Shown: one piece after another, positions 17,053 to 25,374 of the stretch | How the letters are laid out: each line of letters begins with the position of its first letter | How positions within the stretch are numbered: the stretch's first letter is position 1 | Assembly (NCBI RefSeq): GCF_012910715.1 | Contig: NZ_JABBHF010000007.1 | Span: 253,001-317,000, forward strand | Length of the DNA: 64,000 bases | Source of the DNA: Flavivirga algicola | Lineage (GTDB): Bacteria; Bacteroidota; Bacteroidia; Flavobacteriales; Flavobacteriaceae | Reading direction: 5' to 3' | Translations under genes and position numbers: made by a program | Notes under the pieces: model-generated | What the model was told of the DNA's origin: nothing | What the model saw: the letters and a program-made list of their open reading frames with translations, nothing else | Databases searched by the model: none

Positions 17053-18315
17053 TCAATTTAATATGCTTTTTAACTTATCAACCATATGATAAACATCTTG
17101 AAATGAATTATAAAGCGGTGTGGGAGCACAACGAATAACATCAGGTTCTCTCCAATCACTTATAACGCCAACTTCGGTTAATTTATCATGCAGTGTTTTA
17201 TCGGCATTTAAAACCTGAATGGAGAGTTGACAACCACGTTCTTCAGGGTTGGCTGGTGTAATTATTTTAATAGTGCCTTCTCCTAATTGCTTTAACAAAA
17301 ATTCAAAATAACCTGTTAGTCTTTTAGATTTGTCGATCAACTTTTTTATGCCTATTTCATTAAAAATGTCCAAAGATGCTTTAATGGCAGCCATAGATAG
17401 TATTGGCGGATTACTAAGTTGCCAACCTTCAGCACCAGGAAGTACATCGAATTCCTGACGCATATTAAAACGTGTTTGTTTGTTATGGCTCCACCAACCT
17501 GTAAAACGATTTAAATCTTTGTTGTATGCATGCCTTTCATGAACAAAACAGCCAGCCAGACTTCCAGGGCCTGAATTTAAATATTTATAGGTACACCATA
17601 CGGCAAAGTCTGCTCCAGAATCGTGTAAATTAAGAGCTACATTACCAGCGCCATGGGCGCAATCAAATCCAACCATGCATTGGTATTTATGCCCCAGGCT
17701 TGTGATGCGCTTTAGATCGAAATATTGACCTGTGTAGTAGTTCACACCGCCAATCATTATTAATGAGACTTCGCTACCATGTTTTTCGAGAATATCTTCC
17801 AAATCTTCATAACGTAATAATTCTTCATCTTTTCTAGGTTTCCAAAGGATTAAACCTTCTTTGTCATCAAAACCATGATGCCGTAATTGAGATTCTACAG
17901 CATATTTATCTGAAGGAAAGGCATCACTTTCTATAATTATTTTGTAACGTGTTTTTGTTGGCTTATAAAATGATACCATCATAAAATGCAAATTACCAGT
18001 TAATGTGTTCATGGTAACAACTTCAATAGGTTTTGCACCAACAACATTTGCCATGCTTTCGGCTAAAAACTCATGATAAGGTAGCCAAGGGTTTTTTGCC
18101 TCGGTATGCCCTTCTACTCCCAAATTAGCCCAATCTTCCAATTCTTGATTTATGTATGTTTTTGTTTGCTTTGGTTGAAGCCCAAGGGAATTTCCTGTCA
18201 TATAAATCAATTCATTTCCTTTTTTGTCTTTAGGAATATGAAATCGATTACGGTAATTAGAAAGTTCATCTAATACATCTTGTTGCTTTGCGTAATCTAA
18301 GGTTGCTTTATACAT
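17053..18315 (-). CDS. kynU: Kynureninase
   Basis: The 420-residue PLP-dependent fold-type I enzyme cleaves kynurenine or 3-hydroxykynurenine to (3-hydroxy)anthranilate and alanine. The PLP lysine is Lys244 in WCTYKYLNSGPG, the pyridine-binding Asp218 is in GFDCAHGAG, and the family motif YMTGNSLGLQPK is at residues 38-49. With kmo next to it, the in vivo substrate is probably 3-hydroxykynurenine. It is the first gene of the minus-strand operon. Upstream lies a palindromic element (18395-18419) and then the divergent IclR gene. Confidence 0.97.
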   Translation of the reverse strand: MYKATLDYAKQQDVLDELSNYRNRFHIPKDKKGNELIYMTGNSLGLQPKQTKTYINQELEDWANLGVEGHTEAKNPWLPYHEFLAESMANVVGAKPIEVVTMNTLTGNLHFMMVSFYKPTKTRYKIIIESDAFPSDKYAVESQLRHHGFDDKEGLILWKPRKDEELLRYEDLEDILEKHGSEVSLIMIGGVNYYTGQYFDLKRITSLGHKYQCMVGFDCAHGAGNVALNLHDSGADFAVWCTYKYLNSGPGSLAGCFVHERHAYNKDLNRFTGWWSHNKQTRFNMRQEFDVLPGAEGWQLSNPPILSMAAIKASLDIFNEIGIKKLIDKSKRLTGYFEFLLKQLGEGTIKIITPANPEERGCQLSIQVLNADKTLHDKLTEVGVISDWREPDVIRCAPTPLYNSFQDVYHMVDKLKSILN

Positions 18316-18394
18316 GTTAAAGCCAATGGTTTAATGTTAAAATTTATGATTATGCTGATGAAAAGATTGTTTTTTTACAAAAAAATCCAAAATC

Positions 18395-18419
18395 GTTTCA
18401 TTATACGAAACACTGTTTC
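18395..18419. promoter_or_regulatory. Probable IclR operator between kynU and the regulator gene
   Basis: Three alternating arms, GTTTC (18395), GAAAC (18407) and GTTTC (18415), form two overlapping inverted repeats with 7-base and 3-base spacers. The element lies in the divergent intergenic region 80 bases from kynU and just upstream of a -7 box (18432-18439) for the regulator, overlapping where its -33 element would be. That position fits autorepression and control of the catabolic operon. Confidence 0.6.
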
Positions 18420-18431
18420 AAAATTAATACT

Positions 18432-18439
18432 TATTTTTG
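18432..18439 (+). promoter_or_regulatory. -7 box for the IclR regulator gene
   Basis: TATTTTTG matches TAnnTTTG. Transcription would start near 18444, which rules out the in-frame TTG at 18437 as a start codon and points to the ATG at 18497. Confidence 0.5.
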
Positions 18440-18496
18440 AATAACAAAAATTATTCTACCTCTCAAAATAAAAGAAAATTTGATTATAAAGCTTGT

Positions 18497-19267
18497 ATGG
18501 AAGATGTTAATAAAGATTTAAATTTATCAGTTATCAAAGCTTTTAGGCTTTTAGATACTTATTTAAATGATAAACAAGAATGGGGTGTCCGCGAATTGGC
18601 AAAAAAGACAGGTTATAACAAAACAACTACCTACCGTTTACTAAGTACATTAGAGTATTTAGATGTTGTGCAAAAGAATGATAACGATAAGTATATTTTA
18701 GGACTAAAATTATTTGAATTAGGGAATTTGGTTTCTATACACAAATCATTAAGGAGTTATTCTCGAATTCCTTTGGAGAATATTGCTAAAGAAATTAAAG
18801 AAACAGTGCATTTAGGAGTCTTAAGAAACGATCAGGTATTATATTTGAACAAGGCAGAAAGCCCATTAGGTTTGAAGGTTAGTACGCAAATAGGATCATA
18901 TCAGGAGGCTTATTGTACGGCCTTAGGAAAAATACTTCTAGCTTTTTCGTCCACAAATCAAATTTCAGATTATTTAAAAAATGTCAAACTAAAAGCGCGT
19001 ACTTCAAATACTATAACCAATTCTGAGGATTTATTGCTTGAACTTAAAAAGGTAAAAGAAAAGGTATATGCATTAGATATGGAAGAGCTTGAATTAGGAC
19101 TTATTTGTATTGCTATACCTGTGTTTAACAAAAAGAAAGAAGTTATTGCCAGCATTAGTGTTTCTGGACCGTCTAGTAGATTTAAACCAGAAAATATAAC
19201 GTCTTATTTGTCTATTATAAAGAAAGGAGCTTTGGAAATAGAGGAGCATATATCCGATTATAATTAA
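18497..19267 (+). CDS. IclR family transcriptional regulator
   Basis: The 256-residue regulator has an N-terminal winged helix-turn-helix (about residues 10-70, with WGVRELAKKTGYNKTTTYRLL) and a C-terminal IclR effector domain (GVLRNDQVLYLNK, AYCTALGKILLAF, CIAIPVF). Members of this family bind small aromatic or carboxylic acids and control adjacent catabolic operons. It is transcribed away from the kynurenine operon, and a likely operator lies between them, so it probably senses a kynurenine pathway metabolite. An in-frame TTG at 18437 would add 20 low-complexity residues, but it lies inside the predicted -7 box. Confidence 0.93.
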   Translation: MEDVNKDLNLSVIKAFRLLDTYLNDKQEWGVRELAKKTGYNKTTTYRLLSTLEYLDVVQKNDNDKYILGLKLFELGNLVSIHKSLRSYSRIPLENIAKEIKETVHLGVLRNDQVLYLNKAESPLGLKVSTQIGSYQEAYCTALGKILLAFSSTNQISDYLKNVKLKARTSNTITNSEDLLLELKKVKEKVYALDMEELELGLICIAIPVFNKKKEVIASISVSGPSSRFKPENITSYLSIIKKGALEIEEHISDYN

Positions 19268-19314
19268 GCCCTATGCATAATCATTTTTTGTACCTTTAGT
19301 GAAAACTACATATT

Positions 19315-19734
19315 ATGGGCAAGATCAAAGAATACTCAAACGGGGAAACTACGGTTGTTTGGGAAGCTGAAAAATGCATTCATTCGGCAATTTGTGCTAA
19401 AGGTTTACCAGAAGTTTTCCAGCCAAAAGTACGACCGTGGGTTAAAATAGATGCGGCATCAACAGATGCTATTGTAAATCAAGTCAAACAATGTCCTTCT
19501 GGGGCATTACGTTATTATATGAATGCCGAGGGAGATAAAACAGCAGAAGCATTAGAAACCAAAGTTGAGGTTCTAGAAAATGGACCGCTTTTGGTTTACG
19601 GGACACTAAAGGTCACTTATAAAGATGGTACAGAAGAAACAAAAAATAAAACAACCGCGTTTTGTAGGTGCGGAGCTTCGGCAAACAAACCTTTTTGTGA
19701 TGGTACACATGTAACTAATAAATTTAAAGGCTAA
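19315..19734 (+). CDS. YjdI-type 4Fe-4S domain fused to a CDGSH iron-sulfur domain
   Basis: The 139-residue product joins two iron-sulfur modules. The first (about residues 12-68) is the divergent single-cluster ferredoxin domain of the YjdI/Fer4_19 family, with CIHSAIC and a distal QCPSGALR. The second (about 108-136) is a CDGSH domain with the signature FCRCGASANKPFCDGTH, which ligates a 2Fe-2S cluster through three cysteines and one histidine. It probably works as an electron carrier or redox sensor in the cytoplasm. It follows the IclR gene by 47 bases and is closed by a strong terminator. A link to kynurenine breakdown is not supported beyond proximity. Confidence 0.9.
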   Translation: MGKIKEYSNGETTVVWEAEKCIHSAICAKGLPEVFQPKVRPWVKIDAASTDAIVNQVKQCPSGALRYYMNAEGDKTAEALETKVEVLENGPLLVYGTLKVTYKDGTEETKNKTTAFCRCGASANKPFCDGTHVTNKFKG

Positions 19735-19753
19735 AAAGAAGCATAAATAAAAG

Positions 19754-19789
19754 AAAAGCGCTTCAATTTCTAATAATTGAAGCGCTTTT
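19754..19789 (+). terminator. Strong terminator after the iron-sulfur fusion gene
   Basis: A perfect 15-bp stem (19754-19768 with 19775-19789) built around AGCGCTT with a 6-base loop and terminal T residues lies 20 bases after the stop codon. It could work in both directions. Confidence 0.9.
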
Positions 19790-19914
19790 GATATATATAG
19801 ACGCAAATGCGGAAAGTTCTATTTATACTTTATATACGATTTAAGTCGAAGACTGGATCTTTTCATTACACAAAATCTAAAAAATATTTGAAAATTTGCT
19901 GTAAAATAAGATGA

Positions 19915-20589
19915 CTAGTGAGTAAAGTCGATTTTTATATTAGTGAAATTAAGGTTCCAATTAGTGCCTGCTTTTTTGTGATCTAAAGCAATCTTAATAC
20001 CTCCGAAATCTTGATAATTTTCAAAAGTTGTGATCATGGACGGTTCGTTGGTGTTTCCTTTTCTAAAAATCCATTCTTTAATTAAGAAGTCATTTCCGTA
20101 AAAAATATCGTAAGCGTCTCCAGGTGTATAACCACCTTCACTAGAATAAGTCAAGGTTATTTTGTTCATTTCGGTTTTACTAATTGGGGCAATTTCTTTT
20201 ACTGGCTCCGAAATGCTCAGTCCTTCATCCCAAATTAATTGAAATGGTACTAACAACCAGTATTTATCATTTATAAAATTACCATCTAGCTTTGTTTTTG
20301 TTGAATCGATTTTACTTCTATTGTATAAAACTATGGAGTCGCCTCCTGTTGAAAAATTAACCTCATTTATTTTGGGTTTCCAGGCCCAAATTCTTTCAAA
20401 ATGACTACTGTCTTTGTCTACATTAAAAGTGAAATTAATTTTATCGACGTGTTTCCAGTTTTTGTAACCGTGGGCATTTGCTATTTTTTCGGCTATGGTA
20501 AGAGGCTTTATCTCTAATATTTTTTCTTCCTTTTGTTTGCATGAAAGGCTTAGCAAGAGAAGAAACATGATAAGGGTGAACTTTTTCAT
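19915..20589 (-). CDS. Lipoprotein of unknown function (DUF6503-like)
   Basis: The product of 224 residues from the ATG at 20589 has a lipoprotein signal (MKKFTLIMFLLLLSLSC) and then the segment AEKIANAHGYKNWKHVDKINFTFNVD. I associate this with a Bacteroidota family of beta-rich exported proteins (DUF6503, from memory). The remaining sequence has alternating strands with many aromatic residues (WAWKP, YWLLVPFQLIWD, FENYQDFGG), as in LolA/LppX-like or outer membrane lipid-binding folds, but this is only a resemblance. An upstream ATG at 20625 is less likely because the signal peptide begins at 20589. It is divergent from the methyltransferase at 20660. Confidence 0.7.
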   Translation of the reverse strand: MKKFTLIMFLLLLSLSCKQKEEKILEIKPLTIAEKIANAHGYKNWKHVDKINFTFNVDKDSSHFERIWAWKPKINEVNFSTGGDSIVLYNRSKIDSTKTKLDGNFINDKYWLLVPFQLIWDEGLSISEPVKEIAPISKTEMNKITLTYSSEGGYTPGDAYDIFYGNDFLIKEWIFRKGNTNEPSMITTFENYQDFGGIKIALDHKKAGTNWNLNFTNIKIDFTH

Positions 20590-20659
20590 AATAGAAATTT
20601 TTGGTAAAGATATTGAACATTCCATAAGAAGTTTTATCTTGATGAATTAAATTTTTATA

Positions 20660-21460
20660 ATGGATAATAATGATATCTATTTTAATACCAATAAGGCTAC
20701 CTGGAATGATAAAGTAAGGGTGCATGCTCAAAGTGACATGTATCATTTAGATGATTTTAAAAAAGGGAAATCTTCTTTAAAGCCTTATGAATTAGAAGCT
20801 TTGGGAGGTGTAAAAGGGAAATCACTTTTACACTTACAATGTCATTTTGGTCAGGATACGTTGAGTTGGAGTAGGTTAGGAGCTAAATGTACTGGTGTCG
20901 ATTTAAGTGATGAAGGTATTAAGCTGGCAAAAAGCCTAAACAAGGAATTGAATTTAGATGCTGAATTTGTTTGCTGCAATGTTTTAAATACTTCCGATTT
21001 TATAAAGGAAACATTTGATATCGTTTTTACAAGTTATGGTGTGATTGGTTGGTTGCCTGATTTAAAACCCTGGGGACAAATGATCGCTGAACGTTTAAAA
21101 AAAGGAGGTACATTTTTTATGGCAGAATTTCACCCTATTGTTTGGATGTTCGATTATTTAGAGGGGAAGCCTGTTATGAAATACGGATATATGCAGGCCG
21201 ATGTGATTTATGAAGAATATGAAGGTACATATGCCAACCAGGGAGCAAAGATGGTGAGTAAAGAATATGGTTGGAATCATGGTTTGGGCGAAGTGGTTTC
21301 TGCTTTAACGGAAGCTGGTTTACGTATTGAATATTTAAAGGAGTATGACGAAAGTCCTTATAATGTCTTACCGGATTTGGAGAAAACGGAGTCTGGAATG
21401 TATGCGACCAAAGACAAATTCTATCCTTTGATTTTTACATTAAAAGCGACCAAATTGTAG
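20660..21460 (+). CDS. Class I SAM-dependent methyltransferase
   Basis: The 266-residue protein has the SAM-binding core with motif I LLHLQCHFGQDTLSWSRLGA, an acidic strand end in CTGVDLSDEGI, and FDIVFTSYGVIGWLPD with a later GGTFFMAEFHPIVWM. This form (HLQCHFGQDT, GVDLS) is common in bacteria, with substrate undetermined. It stands alone between a divergent lipoprotein gene and a convergent SUKH-like gene. Confidence 0.9.
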   Translation: MDNNDIYFNTNKATWNDKVRVHAQSDMYHLDDFKKGKSSLKPYELEALGGVKGKSLLHLQCHFGQDTLSWSRLGAKCTGVDLSDEGIKLAKSLNKELNLDAEFVCCNVLNTSDFIKETFDIVFTSYGVIGWLPDLKPWGQMIAERLKKGGTFFMAEFHPIVWMFDYLEGKPVMKYGYMQADVIYEEYEGTYANQGAKMVSKEYGWNHGLGEVVSALTEAGLRIEYLKEYDESPYNVLPDLEKTESGMYATKDKFYPLIFTLKATKL

Positions 21461-21522
21461 ATTTTAAGTGGTTTTTTAAATGAAGGAAGGTGTTTGCTTA
21501 GTGAAAAAGACTATTACAGTAT

Positions 21523-22938
21523 TTAAATAGAAATTAAAGAATTAAAGTTATTATCTAACCCTTTTAAGGATAGTTTTTTGTTAATTTTATATCCTCTAAA
21601 AATAGGAGATTTATTTTGCTTGAGAGATCCATTTATTGTTGTTAAATAATTCAGAATTTTGAGCAGGTGACAATAATTCTGTTTGTTATAATTAAGTTCA
21701 TATTCATCAATACCCAAAGAGATTGACTTAATATCTCCAGATATCAAGTCAAATTTTTCTTGAATATTGTTAGTCAATTTATACTCAGGATTTTGATGTT
21801 TTTTTTCCTTTAATAATATAGCAATACCACCAATTAAATTATAAGCTAATGCGAAATATGCAAATCCGTAGGAGCGTTTTCTAATTTTAAATTTCCCTTT
21901 CTTTTCTTTGAAATCATGTTTTTCGTAGAATCCACTTTTACTTAATACGGCCCATTGACTAATTATTGAATATGACCATTCAATAAAATCGTCAAAATTC
22001 ATATTTCTAAATATTGCATAAATATGGTATGAACTTTCTAAAATAGTAAGGTCATTCAGTGAAATGGTACTTTTAGGTTCGATATGATAAAAGGTAATAT
22101 CTTTTAAAAGCATTGCGGTTTCTTCTGCATTACAAGATTTTAAATAAAGTAGGAAATCATCTGATTTGATAAGGATTTTATCATGTGGTTCTAATTGTTT
22201 TCCTCGTTTATCTAATGCGTAAGCAGGTGCCCATAAAGGATTTTCCATTCCATCAAAATCGACCAAAGCCCATATATTTGAATTTTTCACGCTCTCAGTA
22301 AGTGTAACCAACCTTATAATTGAGCCTTTTGGTCCAAATCGTTTAAACTGAACTCTTGCACCTACAAAAAAAATAGATGACCTTACATCAGGCTGAGAAA
22401 TTCGTCTCCTAACTGATTGGGATTGACTTTTAAATTGACTAGAGAACCAAAAAATAGACAAATTAAATTGAATTGCTTTTTCGATGAATTCACCCAAATT
22501 GGAATATGTTCTTATTGATTCATATTCTTGACCAGCCCAACAGCTTACTAACTTTGCCTGATTGATGTTCTTGTCTCCTTTTCTAATAGTAAAAGATGTT
22601 GTAGCGGTTGGGTCAATAAATTCTACTGGTAAGAAAGATATTTCAGAACTAAAATTGTAATCTATAGTATCCGAAACAAAAGTTCCTACTTTGTCAAGTG
22701 ACGGTATCTTAATCCCAATTTCTAGATGACTATCTTCTGTAAAGAAAGCCTTGAACTCACACCCATTCATAACAGAATAGAAGTCAAGTAGCGACTCAGG
22801 TAAAACGCCTTTATTGATATCTATGTCATTTTTTGATAAAGGTTCATTCACTTGATAATCAAGAATGGTTAAATCTTTTCTTTCATTAAGAGAAATTAGT
22901 AAGTCCTTTAAGTCTTTTGTGGCTTCAATTGTGCTCAT
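21523..22938 (-). CDS. SUKH (SMI1/KNR4)-like protein with extra C-terminal domains, function unknown
   Basis: The 471-residue cytoplasmic protein begins with a region resembling the SMI1/KNR4 (SUKH) fold: LPESLLDFYSVMNGCEFK at about residues 42-59 is the typical helix and asparagine-glycine turn, and LGEFIEKAI near 147 is the usual closing helix. A middle segment (about 185-260, with VGARVQFKRFGPKGSIIRLV and WALVDFDG) looks like a small SH3 or KOW-type beta barrel. The last 200 residues are helical and charged and I do not recognise them. SUKH domains include immunity proteins of contact-dependent toxins, but no toxin gene is adjacent and this protein is much longer than typical immunity proteins. 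It is divergent from the kinase at 23222. Confidence 0.65.
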   Translation of the reverse strand: MSTIEATKDLKDLLISLNERKDLTILDYQVNEPLSKNDIDINKGVLPESLLDFYSVMNGCEFKAFFTEDSHLEIGIKIPSLDKVGTFVSDTIDYNFSSEISFLPVEFIDPTATTSFTIRKGDKNINQAKLVSCWAGQEYESIRTYSNLGEFIEKAIQFNLSIFWFSSQFKSQSQSVRRRISQPDVRSSIFFVGARVQFKRFGPKGSIIRLVTLTESVKNSNIWALVDFDGMENPLWAPAYALDKRGKQLEPHDKILIKSDDFLLYLKSCNAEETAMLLKDITFYHIEPKSTISLNDLTILESSYHIYAIFRNMNFDDFIEWSYSIISQWAVLSKSGFYEKHDFKEKKGKFKIRKRSYGFAYFALAYNLIGGIAILLKEKKHQNPEYKLTNNIQEKFDLISGDIKSISLGIDEYELNYNKQNYCHLLKILNYLTTINGSLKQNKSPIFRGYKINKKLSLKGLDNNFNSLISI

Positions 22939-22959
22939 CCTAATTAATTATATTGCAAT

Positions 22960-23145
22960 TGTAGGGTTCCGTTTCAATTAATTTCATCTATTTTAAATAA
23001 GCTGCAATTAATTACTTTTTGTAATCAATTTTCAATCAATCTATATCACAAATCAACCAATTTCATCCTACAATCTGTTTTGCCAAATAGCAAAATGTCA
23101 CAAATGAGTCAACCAACGTCACAAATTGGTCATTATCACATTTTA
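22960..23145. promoter_or_regulatory. Repeat-rich divergent regulatory region
   Basis: The region between the SUKH-like gene and the kinase/AraC hybrid holds TCACAAAT at 23046, 23098 and 23119 and TCACATTT at 23136. Two of these are paired with CAACCAA (23054-23060 and 23110-23116), and ACCAA/TTGGT arms flank the third. CAATTAATT occurs twice nearer the minus-strand gene. The spacing and number suggest operator sites for a DNA-binding protein, possibly the adjacent AraC-type hybrid regulator. Confidence 0.45.
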
Positions 23146-23221
23146 CACTTGTTTTAGAGCAAAAACTTACTTTGGATTTTTATTTTTGGAGCGTATATTA
23201 AAAATTTCTCAAACTCTCTAT

Positions 23222-25291
23222 ATGTTGAAAAAAATACTTAATCTACTAACAACTTATTTCACGCTTGGTGCAGATGAAAATACCAGCATAAATGATTTAA
23301 AAAAAATCACTTTGTTACATATTTTTTGTAATACCTGGCATTTATTTACCATACTTACTTTTATAGGGGATTTTTATAATAATCAACTGTTGCTGATGAG
23401 TTATGCTGTTATGTTATCTTTTGTTATTAGTGTACAGGTTCTGCTCTATCTAAAAAAACTTTTAGCCGCTAGTCTTTTGTTTATTTTTAACCTGTCTGTT
23501 ACTGCCTTCATTTTTTCTAATTATTTATATGTAGGAGAGCTTTTGGAATATTATTTTTTGTTGCCTCCAGCAATAGCGCTCATTTATATTGATAATCGAA
23601 AATTGAATATTGCCATATTGGTTATTTGTTTATTAGGCTTATATGTCCCCAATTTATATTTCGATCATTATCCACATTCTGTTCTAAACAATAAAAACCC
23701 ACCTTTTTTGTTTTTCAGCATTTTTATAGTGATTAGTTATTTTAAAAACCTCAATATCCGCAATGAGAAAATACTGAAAGCTAAAACGGAACAATTGGAG
23801 GAGTTGGATAAGTTTAAATCACAATTTTTTACCAATATCTCTCATGAAATACGCACACCATTGGCTTTGATTAATGGGCATATTTCTGATCTGGATCTAG
23901 TTCCCAATTCTCCTAGAACGCAAGAAATTCAGCAAAACGTAAAAAAACAGATTCATAAGATTACCGATATGGTAGATAGTGTGTTGGATTTAGCCAAAAT
24001 ACAATCTTCTAACTTTAGCTTACAGTTAAAACTTACCAATGTCTCCAATCTAATTAGAAAACAATACATGTATTTTGAGCCTTTGTTCAGTCAGAAAAAT
24101 ATTGCTTTCCATATTTCTGATAATACAACAGATTATTATTCTTTTATAGATACCGTATTTTTTGAAAAAGCAATGAATAATCTTATTATAAATGCTTTAA
24201 AATATACGCATGAAGGGAAAGTTGCTATTGATAGCTATGAGGAAAACGGACAATTGGTTCTTAAAATTTCAGATACAGGTATTGGTATAGCTAACAGCGA
24301 GTTTGAGAGTATTTTTAATAGGTTTTACCAAATTAATAACGACATTAATAAATCTGGCGGTAGTGGTGTTGGTTTGGCTTTTTGTAAAGAAATTATTGAG
24401 CTGCATCAGGGCAAGATTTCTCTGAAAAGTGAACTGAACAAAGGGAGTATATTTACCATTGTTTTGCCATTGGAAAAAAGTTTACCCAATGTTATTGTAC
24501 AGGATAAGGTTTCGATTAAAAAAGCAGAAAAAACCAAAGTAACAGAAAACGTGCTTGTCAATAATTCTAGATATCGTTTTTTAATTGTTGATGATAATTA
24601 TGATATGCGAAAATACTTGATATCCATTTTAGAGAATCATTTTTGTTTAGAAGCTTCAAATGGTTTAGAAGCACTAGAAATTATTGCTCAAAATACTATA
24701 GATTTTATTATTACAGACTATATGATGCCAAAATTAAACGGCTATGACTTGGTTTCTGAACTAAACCGAAACAACAGTCATATACCTGTTATTATGCTAA
24801 CAGCAAAAACCAACATGGATGCCAAATTAGATGTTTTAAAATTGGGCATTGACGACTATATTACAAAGCCTTTTGATAAAGGAGAATTGTTAACACGTAT
24901 TGATAACTGTATTAAAAACTATGCTTCCAGAAGTTTATATAATAAAGAGCACGATATTAACGTAGAGGATTTAAAAAAGGATTTATTTATTGACCAACTA
25001 AAGGAATATATTATGGAAAATTCAAACAGCACGTTTTTAAACCAAGATATGATTGCTCTTGAATTTAATATTTCCAAAAGCTCTTTTTACAGAAAAATCA
25101 AAAGCAATACAGGGTTGAGTCCTAATAATTTTATACGCGAAATAAAACTTCAAAAAGCAAGAGGGATTTTGCAGAATAATCAGAACATTTCACTTAAGGA
25201 ACTTTCTTTTGAAGTTGGGTTTAACCATATTAGTTATTTTTCTAAGATATATGAAAGGCGTTTCGGTGTAAAGCCTTTGAATGATAGGTGA
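23222..25291 (+). CDS. One-piece sensor kinase / response regulator with AraC-type DNA-binding output
   Basis: The 689-residue protein has about six transmembrane helices (residues 20-185) without a large periplasmic domain, a HisKA domain with His208 (NISHEIRTPLALING), a HATPase domain (DTGIGI, GSGVGLAF), a receiver domain with Asp499 (ITDYMMPKLNG), and a C-terminal AraC/XylS helix-turn-helix (about 590-689, ending in FEVGFNHISYFSKIYERRFG). It resembles Bacteroidota hybrid two-component systems but lacks the beta-propeller and Y_Y_Y sensor. It would sense a membrane-linked signal and bind DNA directly. The ATG at 23222 is chosen over the longer frame from 23126, which would lie within the repeat-rich control region. 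Confidence 0.92.
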   Translation: MLKKILNLLTTYFTLGADENTSINDLKKITLLHIFCNTWHLFTILTFIGDFYNNQLLLMSYAVMLSFVISVQVLLYLKKLLAASLLFIFNLSVTAFIFSNYLYVGELLEYYFLLPPAIALIYIDNRKLNIAILVICLLGLYVPNLYFDHYPHSVLNNKNPPFLFFSIFIVISYFKNLNIRNEKILKAKTEQLEELDKFKSQFFTNISHEIRTPLALINGHISDLDLVPNSPRTQEIQQNVKKQIHKITDMVDSVLDLAKIQSSNFSLQLKLTNVSNLIRKQYMYFEPLFSQKNIAFHISDNTTDYYSFIDTVFFEKAMNNLIINALKYTHEGKVAIDSYEENGQLVLKISDTGIGIANSEFESIFNRFYQINNDINKSGGSGVGLAFCKEIIELHQGKISLKSELNKGSIFTIVLPLEKSLPNVIVQDKVSIKKAEKTKVTENVLVNNSRYRFLIVDDNYDMRKYLISILENHFCLEASNGLEALEIIAQNTIDFIITDYMMPKLNGYDLVSELNRNNSHIPVIMLTAKTNMDAKLDVLKLGIDDYITKPFDKGELLTRIDNCIKNYASRSLYNKEHDINVEDLKKDLFIDQLKEYIMENSNSTFLNQDMIALEFNISKSSFYRKIKSNTGLSPNNFIREIKLQKARGILQNNQNISLKELSFEVGFNHISYFSKIYERRFGVKPLNDR

Positions 25292-25374
25292 TTAATGGGG
25301 GGTGTCTGTTTATTGGTTAGACTAAAACGAGGTAATTTAAAAATATTTACAAACTTTGTTTGGGCTAAAAAGGC

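Noticed and set aside
21523-22938. Polymorphic toxin immunity protein or defence gene
   Set aside because: Only the N-terminal part resembles SUKH, the protein is far longer than immunity proteins, and no toxin, secretion or defence gene is adjacent.
23126-23221. N-terminal extension of the kinase/AraC hybrid
   Set aside because: The extension would be translated from repeat-rich regulatory DNA and adds no recognisable domain; the ATG at 23222 starts the first membrane region.
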